Shown: piece after piece, positions 1 to 5,641 of the stretch
Layout: every line of letters begins with the position of its first letter
Numbering within the stretch: position 1 is the stretch's first letter
DNA from: Pseudomonadota bacterium
GTDB lineage: Bacteria > Pseudomonadota > Alphaproteobacteria > Rhizobiales > Afifellaceae
NCBI GenBank assembly: GCA_023417735.1
Contig: JAEZEK010000129.1
Location: 1-6,020, forward strand
DNA: 6,020 nucleotides
Direction: 5' to 3'
Notes under the pieces: model-generated
Seen by the model: only the letters and a program-made list of their open reading frames with translations
Databases searched by the model: none
What the model was told of the DNA's origin: nothing
Position numbers and translations under genes: made by a program

Positions 1-1783
1 GCACCGAGCCCCTGACCGTCGGCAGCCGCTCGACCCGCACATCGCTGCGCGGCATCGCCTGCAGCAGCCCATGCGTGTAGGGGTGGCGCGGCCGGAGGAG
101 GACGCTCTCCACAGGACCCTCTTCCACGATCTGGCCGGCATACATCACGAGCACCCGGTCGCAGGATTCCGCGACCACGCCGAGGTCGTGCGTGATGAGC
201 AGGACGCTCATCGCGAACTGCTCCTTCAGCTCGAAGAGGAGGTCGAGCACCTGCGCCTGGATCGTCACGTCGAGCGCGGTCGTCGGCTCGTCCGCGACGA
301 GGACGCTCGGGCCCCCGCTCAGCGCCATGGCGATGGCGGCACGCTGCGCCATGCCGCCGGAGAACTGGTGCGGGTAGTCGTGGATGCGCTGTGCCGCGTT
401 CGGGACGCCGACCCGGTCCAGGAGCGCGATGATCGTCTTCATCGCAGCGGCCCTGTCGAGCCCCTTGTGGAGGCGCAGCGGCTCTGACAGCTGCTCGCCG
501 ACGGTGTGGACTGGCGAGAGGGAGGCGATCGAATCCTGGAAGATCATCGAGATCTCGGCGCCGCGGAGGCGGTTGAGCTCGCGCTCCGACAATGCCGTCA
601 GGTCGATCTGGCCCAACCGGATCGCGCCGCCGGTGATCTGGCCGGGTGCCGGCAGCAGGCCCATGATCGCCAGCGCCGTCATCGACTTCCCGCTGCCCGA
701 CTCGCCCACCAGGCCGACCATCTCGCCGCGGTTCAGCGAGAGGCTGACGTCGGACAGGATCTCGACGGGCGGGCGGTCTTCGGCGGGAAAGGCGACGCTG
801 AGGCCGTCGACCTCGAGGTTGACGTGCGGCCGGTCGGCGCGGCTGCTCGCCGGCAGTGCCGGAGCCGGCCGCCGCGCCGCGCCCGGACTGGCCGCTCTGG
901 CGATGGTCTGCTTCCCGGCGAGCGCGTCGCGAAGGCCGTCGCCGGCGAAGTTGAAGACGAGGACGGCGAAGATGATGGCCAGGCCCGGCGGCAGGGCCAT
1001 CAGCGGGTAGACCGACTGGTAGCGCCGCGCTTCGTCCAGCATGCCGCCCCAGTCGACGGTCTCCGCGTCGAGGCCGAGCCCGAGGAAGGTCAGGCTCGTG
1101 ATGATGGTGATGGCTGAGCCGAGCATGATCGCCGCTTCCACGATCACCGGCCCGGCCACGTTCGGCAGGATCTCCCGGAACAGGATGTGCGGCGTGGACA
1201 TGCCGGCGACGCGCGCCGCGTCGATGTAGAGAAGCTCCCGTTCGCGCAGCGCGAGCGCGCGGGTCACGCGCACGAGGATGATGGCGAAGACGATCGCGAC
1301 CGCGAGCGAGGTCTGGTTGGCGCCGCGGCCCAGGATCGCGATCATGGCGAAGGCGAAGATCAGCGAGGGGATGGACTGCAGGATGTCCGTCGCACGCATC
1401 GCGAGGCGGTCCCACCAGCCGCCGAAGAAGCCGACCAGCAGGCCGACGGGAACGCCGACGGCCATTGCGAGGGCGACGGAGATCGTGGATGTCCACACCG
1501 CCGTCCGCGTGCCGTAGAGGACGCGCGAGAGGACGTCCCGGCCGAGGTCGTCGGTGCCGAACCAGTGCGCCCATGACGGGCCCTGATGGCGGCTGACGAT
1601 GTTGGCGAAGTTCGGGTCGTACGGCGCGAGAACGGGCGCGAAGATCGCCAGGAGGATGAGGATCGCTACGCCGATGAAGGCGGCGACCGTCGCCGGCTCC
1701 CGGATCATCTTCCCGAGGACGCGGCTTGCCGGCCGCGCCCGGCCGGCGCTTTCCGCAACGTCCTCCACTGCCGTGCTCGTCAT
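1..1783 (-). CDS. Fused ABC importer subunit: DppC/OppC-type permease joined to DppD/OppD-type ATPase (C-terminus beyond window)
   Basis: Seen: one uninterrupted frame of 594 codons from ATG at 1783 to the left edge, with no stop. Residues 1-292 are a DppC/OppC inner-membrane permease: a first membrane helix at about 33-53, the family motif GTDDLGRDVLSR (76-87), a coupling-helix (EAA) loop DAARVAGMSTPHILFREILPN starting near 188, and further hydrophobic helices to about 280. A Pro/Ala/Arg-rich linker (293-320) leads into an ABC ATPase: Walker A GESGSGKS (360-367), Q-loop Gln416, signature FSGGMAQR from 474, Walker B ending in Asp498-Glu499, H-loop His532, and the oligopeptide-family HPYTHG motif at 567. 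All catalytic residues are present, so the ATPase half should be active. Known: permease/ATPase fusions occur in the peptide/nickel ABC family. The start overlaps the stop of the DppB-type gene by 4 bp (ATGA), implying coupled translation. By analogy with DppD, some 40-70 residues are missing at the left edge. The substrate is unknown. Confidence 0.93.
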   Translation of the reverse strand, partial: MTSTAVEDVAESAGRARPASRVLGKMIREPATVAAFIGVAILILLAIFAPVLAPYDPNFANIVSRHQGPSWAHWFGTDDLGRDVLSRVLYGTRTAVWTSTISVALAMAVGVPVGLLVGFFGGWWDRLAMRATDILQSIPSLIFAFAMIAILGRGANQTSLAVAIVFAIILVRVTRALALRERELLYIDAARVAGMSTPHILFREILPNVAGPVIVEAAIMLGSAITIITSLTFLGLGLDAETVDWGGMLDEARRYQSVYPLMALPPGLAIIFAVLVFNFAGDGLRDALAGKQTIARAASPGAARRPAPALPASSRADRPHVNLEVDGLSVAFPAEDRPPVEILSDVSLSLNRGEMVGLVGESGSGKSMTALAIMGLLPAPGQITGGAIRLGQIDLTALSERELNRLRGAEISMIFQDSIASLSPVHTVGEQLSEPLRLHKGLDRAAAMKTIIALLDRVGVPNAAQRIHDYPHQFSGGMAQRAAIAMALSGGPSVLVADEPTTALDVTIQAQVLDLLFELKEQFAMSVLLITHDLGVVAESCDRVLVMYAGQIVEEGPVESVLLRPRHPYTHGLLQAMPRSDVRVERLPTVRGSV

Positions 1784-2724
1784 TGCGGGCGCACCCGCGG
1801 GTCGAGCAGGCCGAGGCCGATGTCCACGAGGAGGTTGATCGTGATGAGGAGGGCGGCGACCACGAGGATTGCCCCCTGCAGCATCGGGAAATCGCTTGAG
1901 ATCACCGAATCGACCATCAGCGTGCCCAGGCCGGGCAGGATGAACACCTTCTCCATGACCGCGCTCGTCGCGACGAGCAGCGCCACCTGCACGCCGATCA
2001 TCGGCAGCACGGGCAGAAGCGCGTTCTTCAGGACATAGCGGCGGACGATGCGGCCGCGCGGCGTCCCCCGCGCGCGCGCCGCCTCGACGAACGGCGCGTT
2101 CATCACGTCGATCACGGCACAGCGCATGTGCCTGCCGACCACCGCGATCCCGTGCAATGCGAGCGAGAAGGCCGGCAGCAGCATGCACTTCAGCCAGGCG
2201 GCGGGATCCTGGGTGAGCGGGACGTAGCCGGCCACCGGGAGGATCCGCCAATGCACCGCGAACACCACCCCCAGCATCAGGGCCAGCCAGAAGCTCGGCG
2301 TGGCGAGCGCCAGCGACACGGCCGACGTGACCAGGTTGTCGACCCAGCTGTTCGGCCGAAGCCCCGCCATGAAGCCGAGGCCGAGGCCGAGGGTGACGAC
2401 GAAGAAGGTGCCGACCGCGAGCAGCGACAGGCTGACCGGCAGCCGCTCCACGATGGAATCGGCGACCGGGCGATGGGTGAAGAAGGAGGTCCCGAAGTCG
2501 CCCTGCAGGATTCCGCCGAGCCAGTTGACGAACTGCACGGGCATCGGGAGGTCGAGGCCGAGCTCGCGCCGCTTGGCCTCCACCGCCGCCGGGGCCGCGC
2601 CGTCGCCGAGCGCCAGCACGACCGGGTCGGTCGGCGAGAAGTGGATGAGCAGGAAGACGAAGCCCGCCGCGAGCAGCATGGCGATCAGCGCCATCCCGGC
2701 CCGAAAGAGCACCAGCCGCGCCAC
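1780..2724 (-). CDS. ABC transporter permease, DppB/OppB type
   Basis: This is the first transmembrane subunit of a peptide/nickel-class ABC importer in the inner membrane. The 314-aa product has the family's usual length (about 300-340). An N-terminal membrane helix (about 7-27) is followed by the short periplasmic region typical of DppB, with LGLDLP (55-60) and GDFGTSF (75-81). Hydrophobic helices lie at about 98-120, 134-157, 182-197, 238-258 and 283-305. The cytoplasmic coupling loop that contacts the ATPase reads EAARARGTPRGRIVRRYVLK (214-233), and the C-terminus is the characteristic LLDPRVRPQ. The start is GTG at 2724, chosen because AGGAG lies 10 nt upstream and the first helix begins directly after it. 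The gene begins 36 bp after the binding-protein stop, and its TGA is shared with the ATG of the permease-ATPase fusion. The exact solute cannot be read from this subunit. Confidence 0.95.
   Translation of the reverse strand: MARLVLFRAGMALIAMLLAAGFVFLLIHFSPTDPVVLALGDGAAPAAVEAKRRELGLDLPMPVQFVNWLGGILQGDFGTSFFTHRPVADSIVERLPVSLSLLAVGTFFVVTLGLGLGFMAGLRPNSWVDNLVTSAVSLALATPSFWLALMLGVVFAVHWRILPVAGYVPLTQDPAAWLKCMLLPAFSLALHGIAVVGRHMRCAVIDVMNAPFVEAARARGTPRGRIVRRYVLKNALLPVLPMIGVQVALLVATSAVMEKVFILPGLGTLMVDSVISSDFPMLQGAILVVAALLITINLLVDIGLGLLDPRVRPQ
1785..1798 (-). other. Small hairpin just upstream of the fusion gene start
   Basis: GCGGG-CGCA-CCCGC (plus strand) is a perfect 5-bp hairpin with a 4-nt loop. 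It ends one base before the ATG of the permease-ATPase fusion and occupies the place where a Shine-Dalgarno site would be; no such site is visible. Combined with the ATGA overlap, this suggests translation depends on ribosomes finishing the DppB-type gene. Confidence 0.4.
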
Positions 2725-2760
2725 GTTCCCGCCGCTCCTGCCGCCGCCTCGCCTCTCCCC
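2725..2760 (-). promoter_or_regulatory. Purine-rich spacer with ribosome-binding site for the DppB-type permease
   Basis: On the coding strand the 36-nt gap between binding protein and permease contains no T and only seven C residues; the rest is G and A. AGGAG sits 10 nt before the GTG start and is the probable Shine-Dalgarno site. There is no stem-loop of the kind often found after a binding-protein gene to stabilise its mRNA. Confidence 0.6.
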
Positions 2761-4263
2761 CTATCGCGCGTCGACGAGCTCGACCTCGTTGTAGCGCAGC
2801 GTGGACGGCTCCATGATCGTCGTCGGCAGGTCCTTGACCCGCTCCGGATTGTACGCCCAGTTGTGGGTGGTGAGGTAGAAGTTGCAGTCGAGGGCGTGAT
2901 CCTCGATGTACTTCATCATCTCCTGCCAGATCTTGTCCTGCGCCTCGAGGTCGCTCTCGGCGAGCGCCCGCTCCACGATCGCGTCGAGCTCGGGCACGGC
3001 TGCCTTGAACGGGTTGCCGACGCCCTCGGCGCCGAAGCGGAACTGGTAGTAGTCGAGCGGGCCGACGCTTTCGGTGGCGCTCGTGTTGAGCTGCATCGGG
3101 TACCGGTTGGACTGGTAGTAGGTGAAGTACTGGCCCGCATTCATCATCTGCGGTTCGACGCTGACGCCGATCTGGCGGAGGTACTGCGCCACCAGGGTGA
3201 CGGCGGTCTGGTTGCCCGTGAACATCGGCAGCGTGATCGAGATCTTCGGGTTTCCGGCCTTGGCGAGGTATTCCTTCGCCAGCTCGGGATCGTAATGGTA
3301 GCCCTTCAGGTCGGGGTTGTGGCCCGGCTGCCCTTCCAGGAGGCGCTGCGACACCGGTTGCGCGAAGCCGTCGAACGCGCCCTCGGCGATCGCGTTCATG
3401 TCGGCCGCGTGGCAGACGGCCTTGCGAACGTTCTCGTCCTTGAAGACGTCGTTCCTGTCGAGCAGCAGGAAGTGCTGCACCAGCGTCGGGGTGGACACCA
3501 CTTCGAGGCCCGCCCCCTTCGCGGCTTCCACGATCGAGGTGCCGATCTCGGCGGCGTCCACGAGCCCGCTCCGCAGCGTGTTCAGCGCCACGTTCCGGTC
3601 CTGGATGACGTGCACCACGATCGACTCGACGCCGACATCCTCCGGCGCCCAGTAGTCCTTGAAGTAAGTGAACACCTCCTTGGCGCTCGGCTGGGAGGCG
3701 TTCATGTCGTAGACCCACGGGCCGGTGCCGTTCGCCTTGTCCCAGCTCTCGGCGTCGATCGTCGCAGGGGCGACCATGAAGGCGCCGCGCGTGGCCAGTC
3801 GCTGCGCCATGCTCGGGGTCTGGCGGCTGAGCTTCAGCGTCACGTGGGTCGGGTCGTCGACGACGACCTCGGCCACCGTATCGAAGCTGTTCGCCCACTG
3901 CGTGCCCGAACTCTTGATCCATTCGATGTTCTTCTTCACCGCATCGGCATCGAACGGGCTGCCGTCGTGGAAGACGACGTCGGGGCGCAGCGTCAGCTTC
4001 ATTTCCGTCGGCGACAGCGACCACTCGGTGGCCAGGCCCGGTTCCAGCGTGATCCCGTCCGCCGCCGTCTTGATCAGCGTCTCGTAGACGATGCCCGTGT
4101 ATGTCCGGTTGGGCTTCACCAGCGGATTCCAGTTGTTCAGCTGGATCGCCGTACCGTAATTGAAAGTTCCCGCCGGCTCCGCCATGACGGGCGCCACAGC
4201 CGACGACGTCAACAGGCATGCCAGAGCGAAAGCGCGTCCGAGCGTCATCTTGTTCTTCATCAT
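2761..4263 (-). CDS. Periplasmic substrate-binding protein of a peptide/nickel-type ABC importer (SBP family 5)
   Basis: This 500-aa protein should capture the solute in the periplasm and deliver it to the permeases encoded downstream. The N-terminus is a Sec signal peptide: basic MMKNK, a hydrophobic core, and an Ala-x-Ala-type site with predicted cleavage after VMA (residue 28). No lipobox cysteine is present, so the protein is probably soluble. Family 5 hallmarks follow: YETLI (60-64), LEPGLATEWSLS (73-84), LTLRPDVVFHDGSPF (90-104), GTGPWVY (179-185), LRSGLVDAAE (230-239), and the late YDPELAKEYLAKAG (324-337). The mature protein has two cysteines (284 and 460); a disulfide is possible but not shown. 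The start at 4263 is the first of two adjacent ATG codons. The frame stays open upstream to 4491, but earlier Met codons would place Arg-rich sequence before the signal peptide. The ribosome-binding site is weak. Binding proteins of this family take peptides, nickel, opines and sugars, and I cannot tell which applies here. Confidence 0.94.
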   Translation of the reverse strand: MMKNKMTLGRAFALACLLTSSAVAPVMAEPAGTFNYGTAIQLNNWNPLVKPNRTYTGIVYETLIKTAADGITLEPGLATEWSLSPTEMKLTLRPDVVFHDGSPFDADAVKKNIEWIKSSGTQWANSFDTVAEVVVDDPTHVTLKLSRQTPSMAQRLATRGAFMVAPATIDAESWDKANGTGPWVYDMNASQPSAKEVFTYFKDYWAPEDVGVESIVVHVIQDRNVALNTLRSGLVDAAEIGTSIVEAAKGAGLEVVSTPTLVQHFLLLDRNDVFKDENVRKAVCHAADMNAIAEGAFDGFAQPVSQRLLEGQPGHNPDLKGYHYDPELAKEYLAKAGNPKISITLPMFTGNQTAVTLVAQYLRQIGVSVEPQMMNAGQYFTYYQSNRYPMQLNTSATESVGPLDYYQFRFGAEGVGNPFKAAVPELDAIVERALAESDLEAQDKIWQEMMKYIEDHALDCNFYLTTHNWAYNPERVKDLPTTIMEPSTLRYNEVELVDAR

Positions 4264-4390
4264 GGGTCCGGTCCGGGTCCTGTTGCGAGGGTTGAAACGG
4301 CGAAGACCGAAGTGAACTGTGGGCACGTGCTCCCGGTCTGCGGCAGTACTCCGCTCGGAGCTTTGCAGGCGGGGTCGGGCGGCGCAAGTC
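4264..4390 (-). promoter_or_regulatory. Probable 5' leader of the binding-protein gene
   Basis: This stretch holds no convincing gene. On the coding strand it ends with three GGACC pentamers (plus-strand GGTCC at 4265-4269, 4270-4274 and 4276-4280) directly before the start codon. The best Shine-Dalgarno match, AGGA, is rather far from the ATG (about 14 nt). An 8-bp palindrome GCACGTGC lies at 4323-4330. If the promoter is in the adjacent AT-rich island, this would be an untranslated leader of about 130 nt. All regulatory readings are inference. Confidence 0.3.
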
Positions 4391-4430
4391 TTTGCTTTCA
4401 TGGAAACAGTTTTAGCTCCGCGATGTAAAT
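4391..4430 (-). promoter_or_regulatory. AT-rich island, candidate promoter/operator of the importer genes
   Basis: This is the most AT-rich short stretch between the lyase and the importer, in otherwise very GC-rich DNA. It includes a 16-bp imperfect palindrome at 4393-4408 (TGCTTTCATGGAAACA, six of eight base pairs matching) that contains the perfect TTTC-ATG-GAAA inverted repeat. On the minus strand TTTACA (4424-4429) resembles a -35 box, but the hexamers at suitable spacing match -10 poorly. TAAAAC (4409-4414) is -10-like but has no good -35 partner. The position about 130 bp upstream of the binding-protein start suits a promoter with an overlapping operator. The binding factor is unknown; the neighbouring GntR protein is an obvious candidate. 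Confidence 0.35.
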
Positions 4431-4451
4431 GAGCGGCCCTGCTCGCGTTGC

Positions 4452-4476
4452 GCGGGCATTCGGTCCCCCCGCCCGC
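4452..4476 (-). terminator. GC-rich stem-loop downstream of the lyase gene (second of two)
   Basis: GCGGGC (4452-4457) and GCCCGC (4471-4476) form a perfect 6-bp inverted repeat with a 13-nt loop. No run of U follows on the transcript, so this is not a textbook intrinsic terminator. It could slow polymerase or protect the 3' end of the lyase mRNA. Chance pairing is plausible in GC-rich DNA. Confidence 0.25.
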
Positions 4477-4487
4477 ATCCCCCGGTC

Positions 4488-4529
4488 GCATCGGCGAATG
4501 GCCGTCGCGGCTCCCCGCAACGCCGATGC
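4488..4529 (-). terminator. Stem-loop 28 bp after the lyase stop, possible terminator or 3'-end stabiliser
   Basis: GCATCGGCG (4488-4496) and CGCCGATGC (4521-4529) form a perfect 9-bp stem. The 24-nt loop contains a smaller hairpin, GCCG-TCG-CGGC (4501-4511). The structure starts 28 bp beyond the lyase TGA in the direction of transcription and is followed by a second stem-loop. It has no U-tract, so Rho-independent termination is uncertain, but its place between two likely transcription units suggests an mRNA 3' end. Confidence 0.4.
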
Positions 4530-4557
4530 CCGTCGCAGGCCTCCGCGATTGCTGCGC

Positions 4558-5514
4558 TCACGCCGCCTTGCGGAAGCGCCGGAGGGTGCCGCCATGCATC
4601 ACCGAGCCGGGGAGCTGCCGGCCGAAGATCCGCTCGGCGAGGTGCCCGACCTCGATCAGGCGGTCGAGATCGATGCCGGTCTCGATGCCCAGTTCCTCGC
4701 ACAGGAAGACGAGGTCCTCCGTGCAGATGTTGCCGGCCGCCCCGGCATGGCCGGCAAACGGGCAGCCGCCGAGGCCGGCGACCGCCGTGTCGTAGTTCGT
4801 CACGCCCATCTCGAGCCCTGCGAAGGCGTTCGCGACCGCCATGCCGCGGGTGTCGTGCAGGTGGAGTATGATCTCGAGCTGCGGATAAGCCTCCTGCACC
4901 GCGCCGACCGTCCGGCGGATGTGCATCGGCGTCGCCCAGGCCATCGTGTCGGCGAGGCGCACCTCCTTCGGCGCGAGGTCGTGCGCGGCGGCGATGTCGA
5001 GCGCCTGGCCGATCGCCTCGATCACCCGGGCCGTCGGGATGTCGCCCTGGAAGTTGCAGCCGAAGGCGGCCATCACGCCTATCCCCGTCACCGGGACGCC
5101 GGCGGCCTTGTACACCTCCATCTGGGCGTGCTCGTTGGCGATGTTGGTGGCGAAGTCGGTGCGCTGGTTGCGCATCAGGAACGGCTCCGAGGCGCAGATG
5201 CGGATCGAGCCGGCGACCGTCAGTCTGTCGCGATGGGCGAGCGCGCGCTCGAAGCCCTTCGCGTTGAGCCACAGCGCCGTGTACGCGACGCCGTCGCGCC
5301 TGGCGAAGCCGTCGACGACGGCATCGGCATCCGCCCAGCCCGGGACGTGCCTGGGGCTCACGAACGAGGCGACCTGGATGTGCTTCACGCCGGTCTCCGA
5401 GAGCGCGTCGATGAGCTCGATCTTGTGCGCCGTCGGGATCGGCGCCTTCTCGATCTGGAACCCTTCGCGAGGGCCTTCCTCGTTGATGTGCACGTGCTTG
5501 GGCAATCCCGTCAT
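4558..5514 (-). CDS. Hydroxymethylglutaryl-CoA lyase-like enzyme (DRE-TIM metallolyase family)
   Basis: This 318-aa protein has the usual length of HMG-CoA lyases, cytosolic TIM-barrel enzymes that use a divalent metal to cleave 3-hydroxy-3-methylglutaryl-CoA into acetyl-CoA and acetoacetate. Family motifs run the full length: GPREGFQIEK (14-23), SFVSPRHVP (50-58), the metal-binding pair His218/His220 in HLHDTRG, LGGC with the catalytic-type Cys251, Asn262 as probable metal ligand, and TEDLVF (265-270). Two points depart from characterised HMGL: the Asp after the catalytic Arg is Glu17 (REG rather than RDG), and the Cys-to-Asn loop is two residues longer than in the human enzyme. The substrate may therefore be a related 3-hydroxyacyl-CoA. 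The start at 5514 has an AG-rich ribosome-binding site (GAGGAGAGGAAGG) just upstream; the frame extends further upstream but that extension shows no family similarity. No leucine-degradation partners are visible. The gene follows the GntR regulator and precedes the importer. Confidence 0.88.
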   Translation of the reverse strand: MTGLPKHVHINEEGPREGFQIEKAPIPTAHKIELIDALSETGVKHIQVASFVSPRHVPGWADADAVVDGFARRDGVAYTALWLNAKGFERALAHRDRLTVAGSIRICASEPFLMRNQRTDFATNIANEHAQMEVYKAAGVPVTGIGVMAAFGCNFQGDIPTARVIEAIGQALDIAAAHDLAPKEVRLADTMAWATPMHIRRTVGAVQEAYPQLEIILHLHDTRGMAVANAFAGLEMGVTNYDTAVAGLGGCPFAGHAGAAGNICTEDLVFLCEELGIETGIDLDRLIEVGHLAERIFGRQLPGSVMHGGTLRRFRKAA

Positions 5515-5641
5515 GGTCCTTCCTCTCCTCTGATCGGTGCGGCGCGCGACGTTCGCGTCAGCCGTGAATCGAGCGGTGCTTGGGGGCGGTCCGGGCTCAC
5601 GGCCCATGCAAGCCGCGCCCGAGGCCCCTTCGCGCGGGCGT
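5515..5641 (-). promoter_or_regulatory. Regulator-lyase gap with ribosome-binding site and a short inverted repeat
   Basis: This 127-bp gap separates the regulator stop from the lyase start. On the coding strand a purine run GAGGAGAGGAAGG lies just before the ATG and is a strong Shine-Dalgarno region. About 30 bp upstream of the ATG, CGCGA-CGT-TCGCG (5545-5557) is a perfect inverted repeat that overlaps an alternative hairpin GACG-TTCG-CGTC (5548-5559). It could be an operator or be due to chance. It does not resemble the usual GntR GT...AC half-sites. No convincing -35/-10 pair was found. Confidence 0.3.

Noticed and set aside
71..2038. Several plus-strand frames of 60-210 codons
   Set aside because: All are antisense to the continuous permease-ATPase fusion or the DppB-type permease and show biased, motif-free products.
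4264..4401. Upstream in-frame ATG at 4401 as the binding-protein start
   Set aside because: It would add 46 mostly polar residues before the signal peptide, which would then be internal. No Shine-Dalgarno site precedes it.
2128..4428. A 766-codon open frame on the plus strand
   Set aside because: It lies antisense to the binding protein and the DppB-type permease, both of which have full family motifs. Its product is His/Arg/Glu/Asp-rich low-complexity sequence typical of antisense frames in GC-rich DNA.
4398..4595. A 65-codon minus-strand frame between the lyase and the importer
   Set aside because: It starts inside the lyase in another frame, is Arg-rich, has no clear ribosome-binding site and resembles no known small protein.
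4412..5272. A 286-codon minus-strand frame overlapping the lyase
   Set aside because: It is an out-of-frame reading of the same strand as the well-supported lyase; the product is Arg/Pro/Gly-rich without motifs.
5593..5605. GGGC-TCACG-GCCC hairpin after the regulator as a terminator
   Set aside because: The stem is only 4 bp, no U-run follows, and such pairing is expected by chance in GC-rich sequence.
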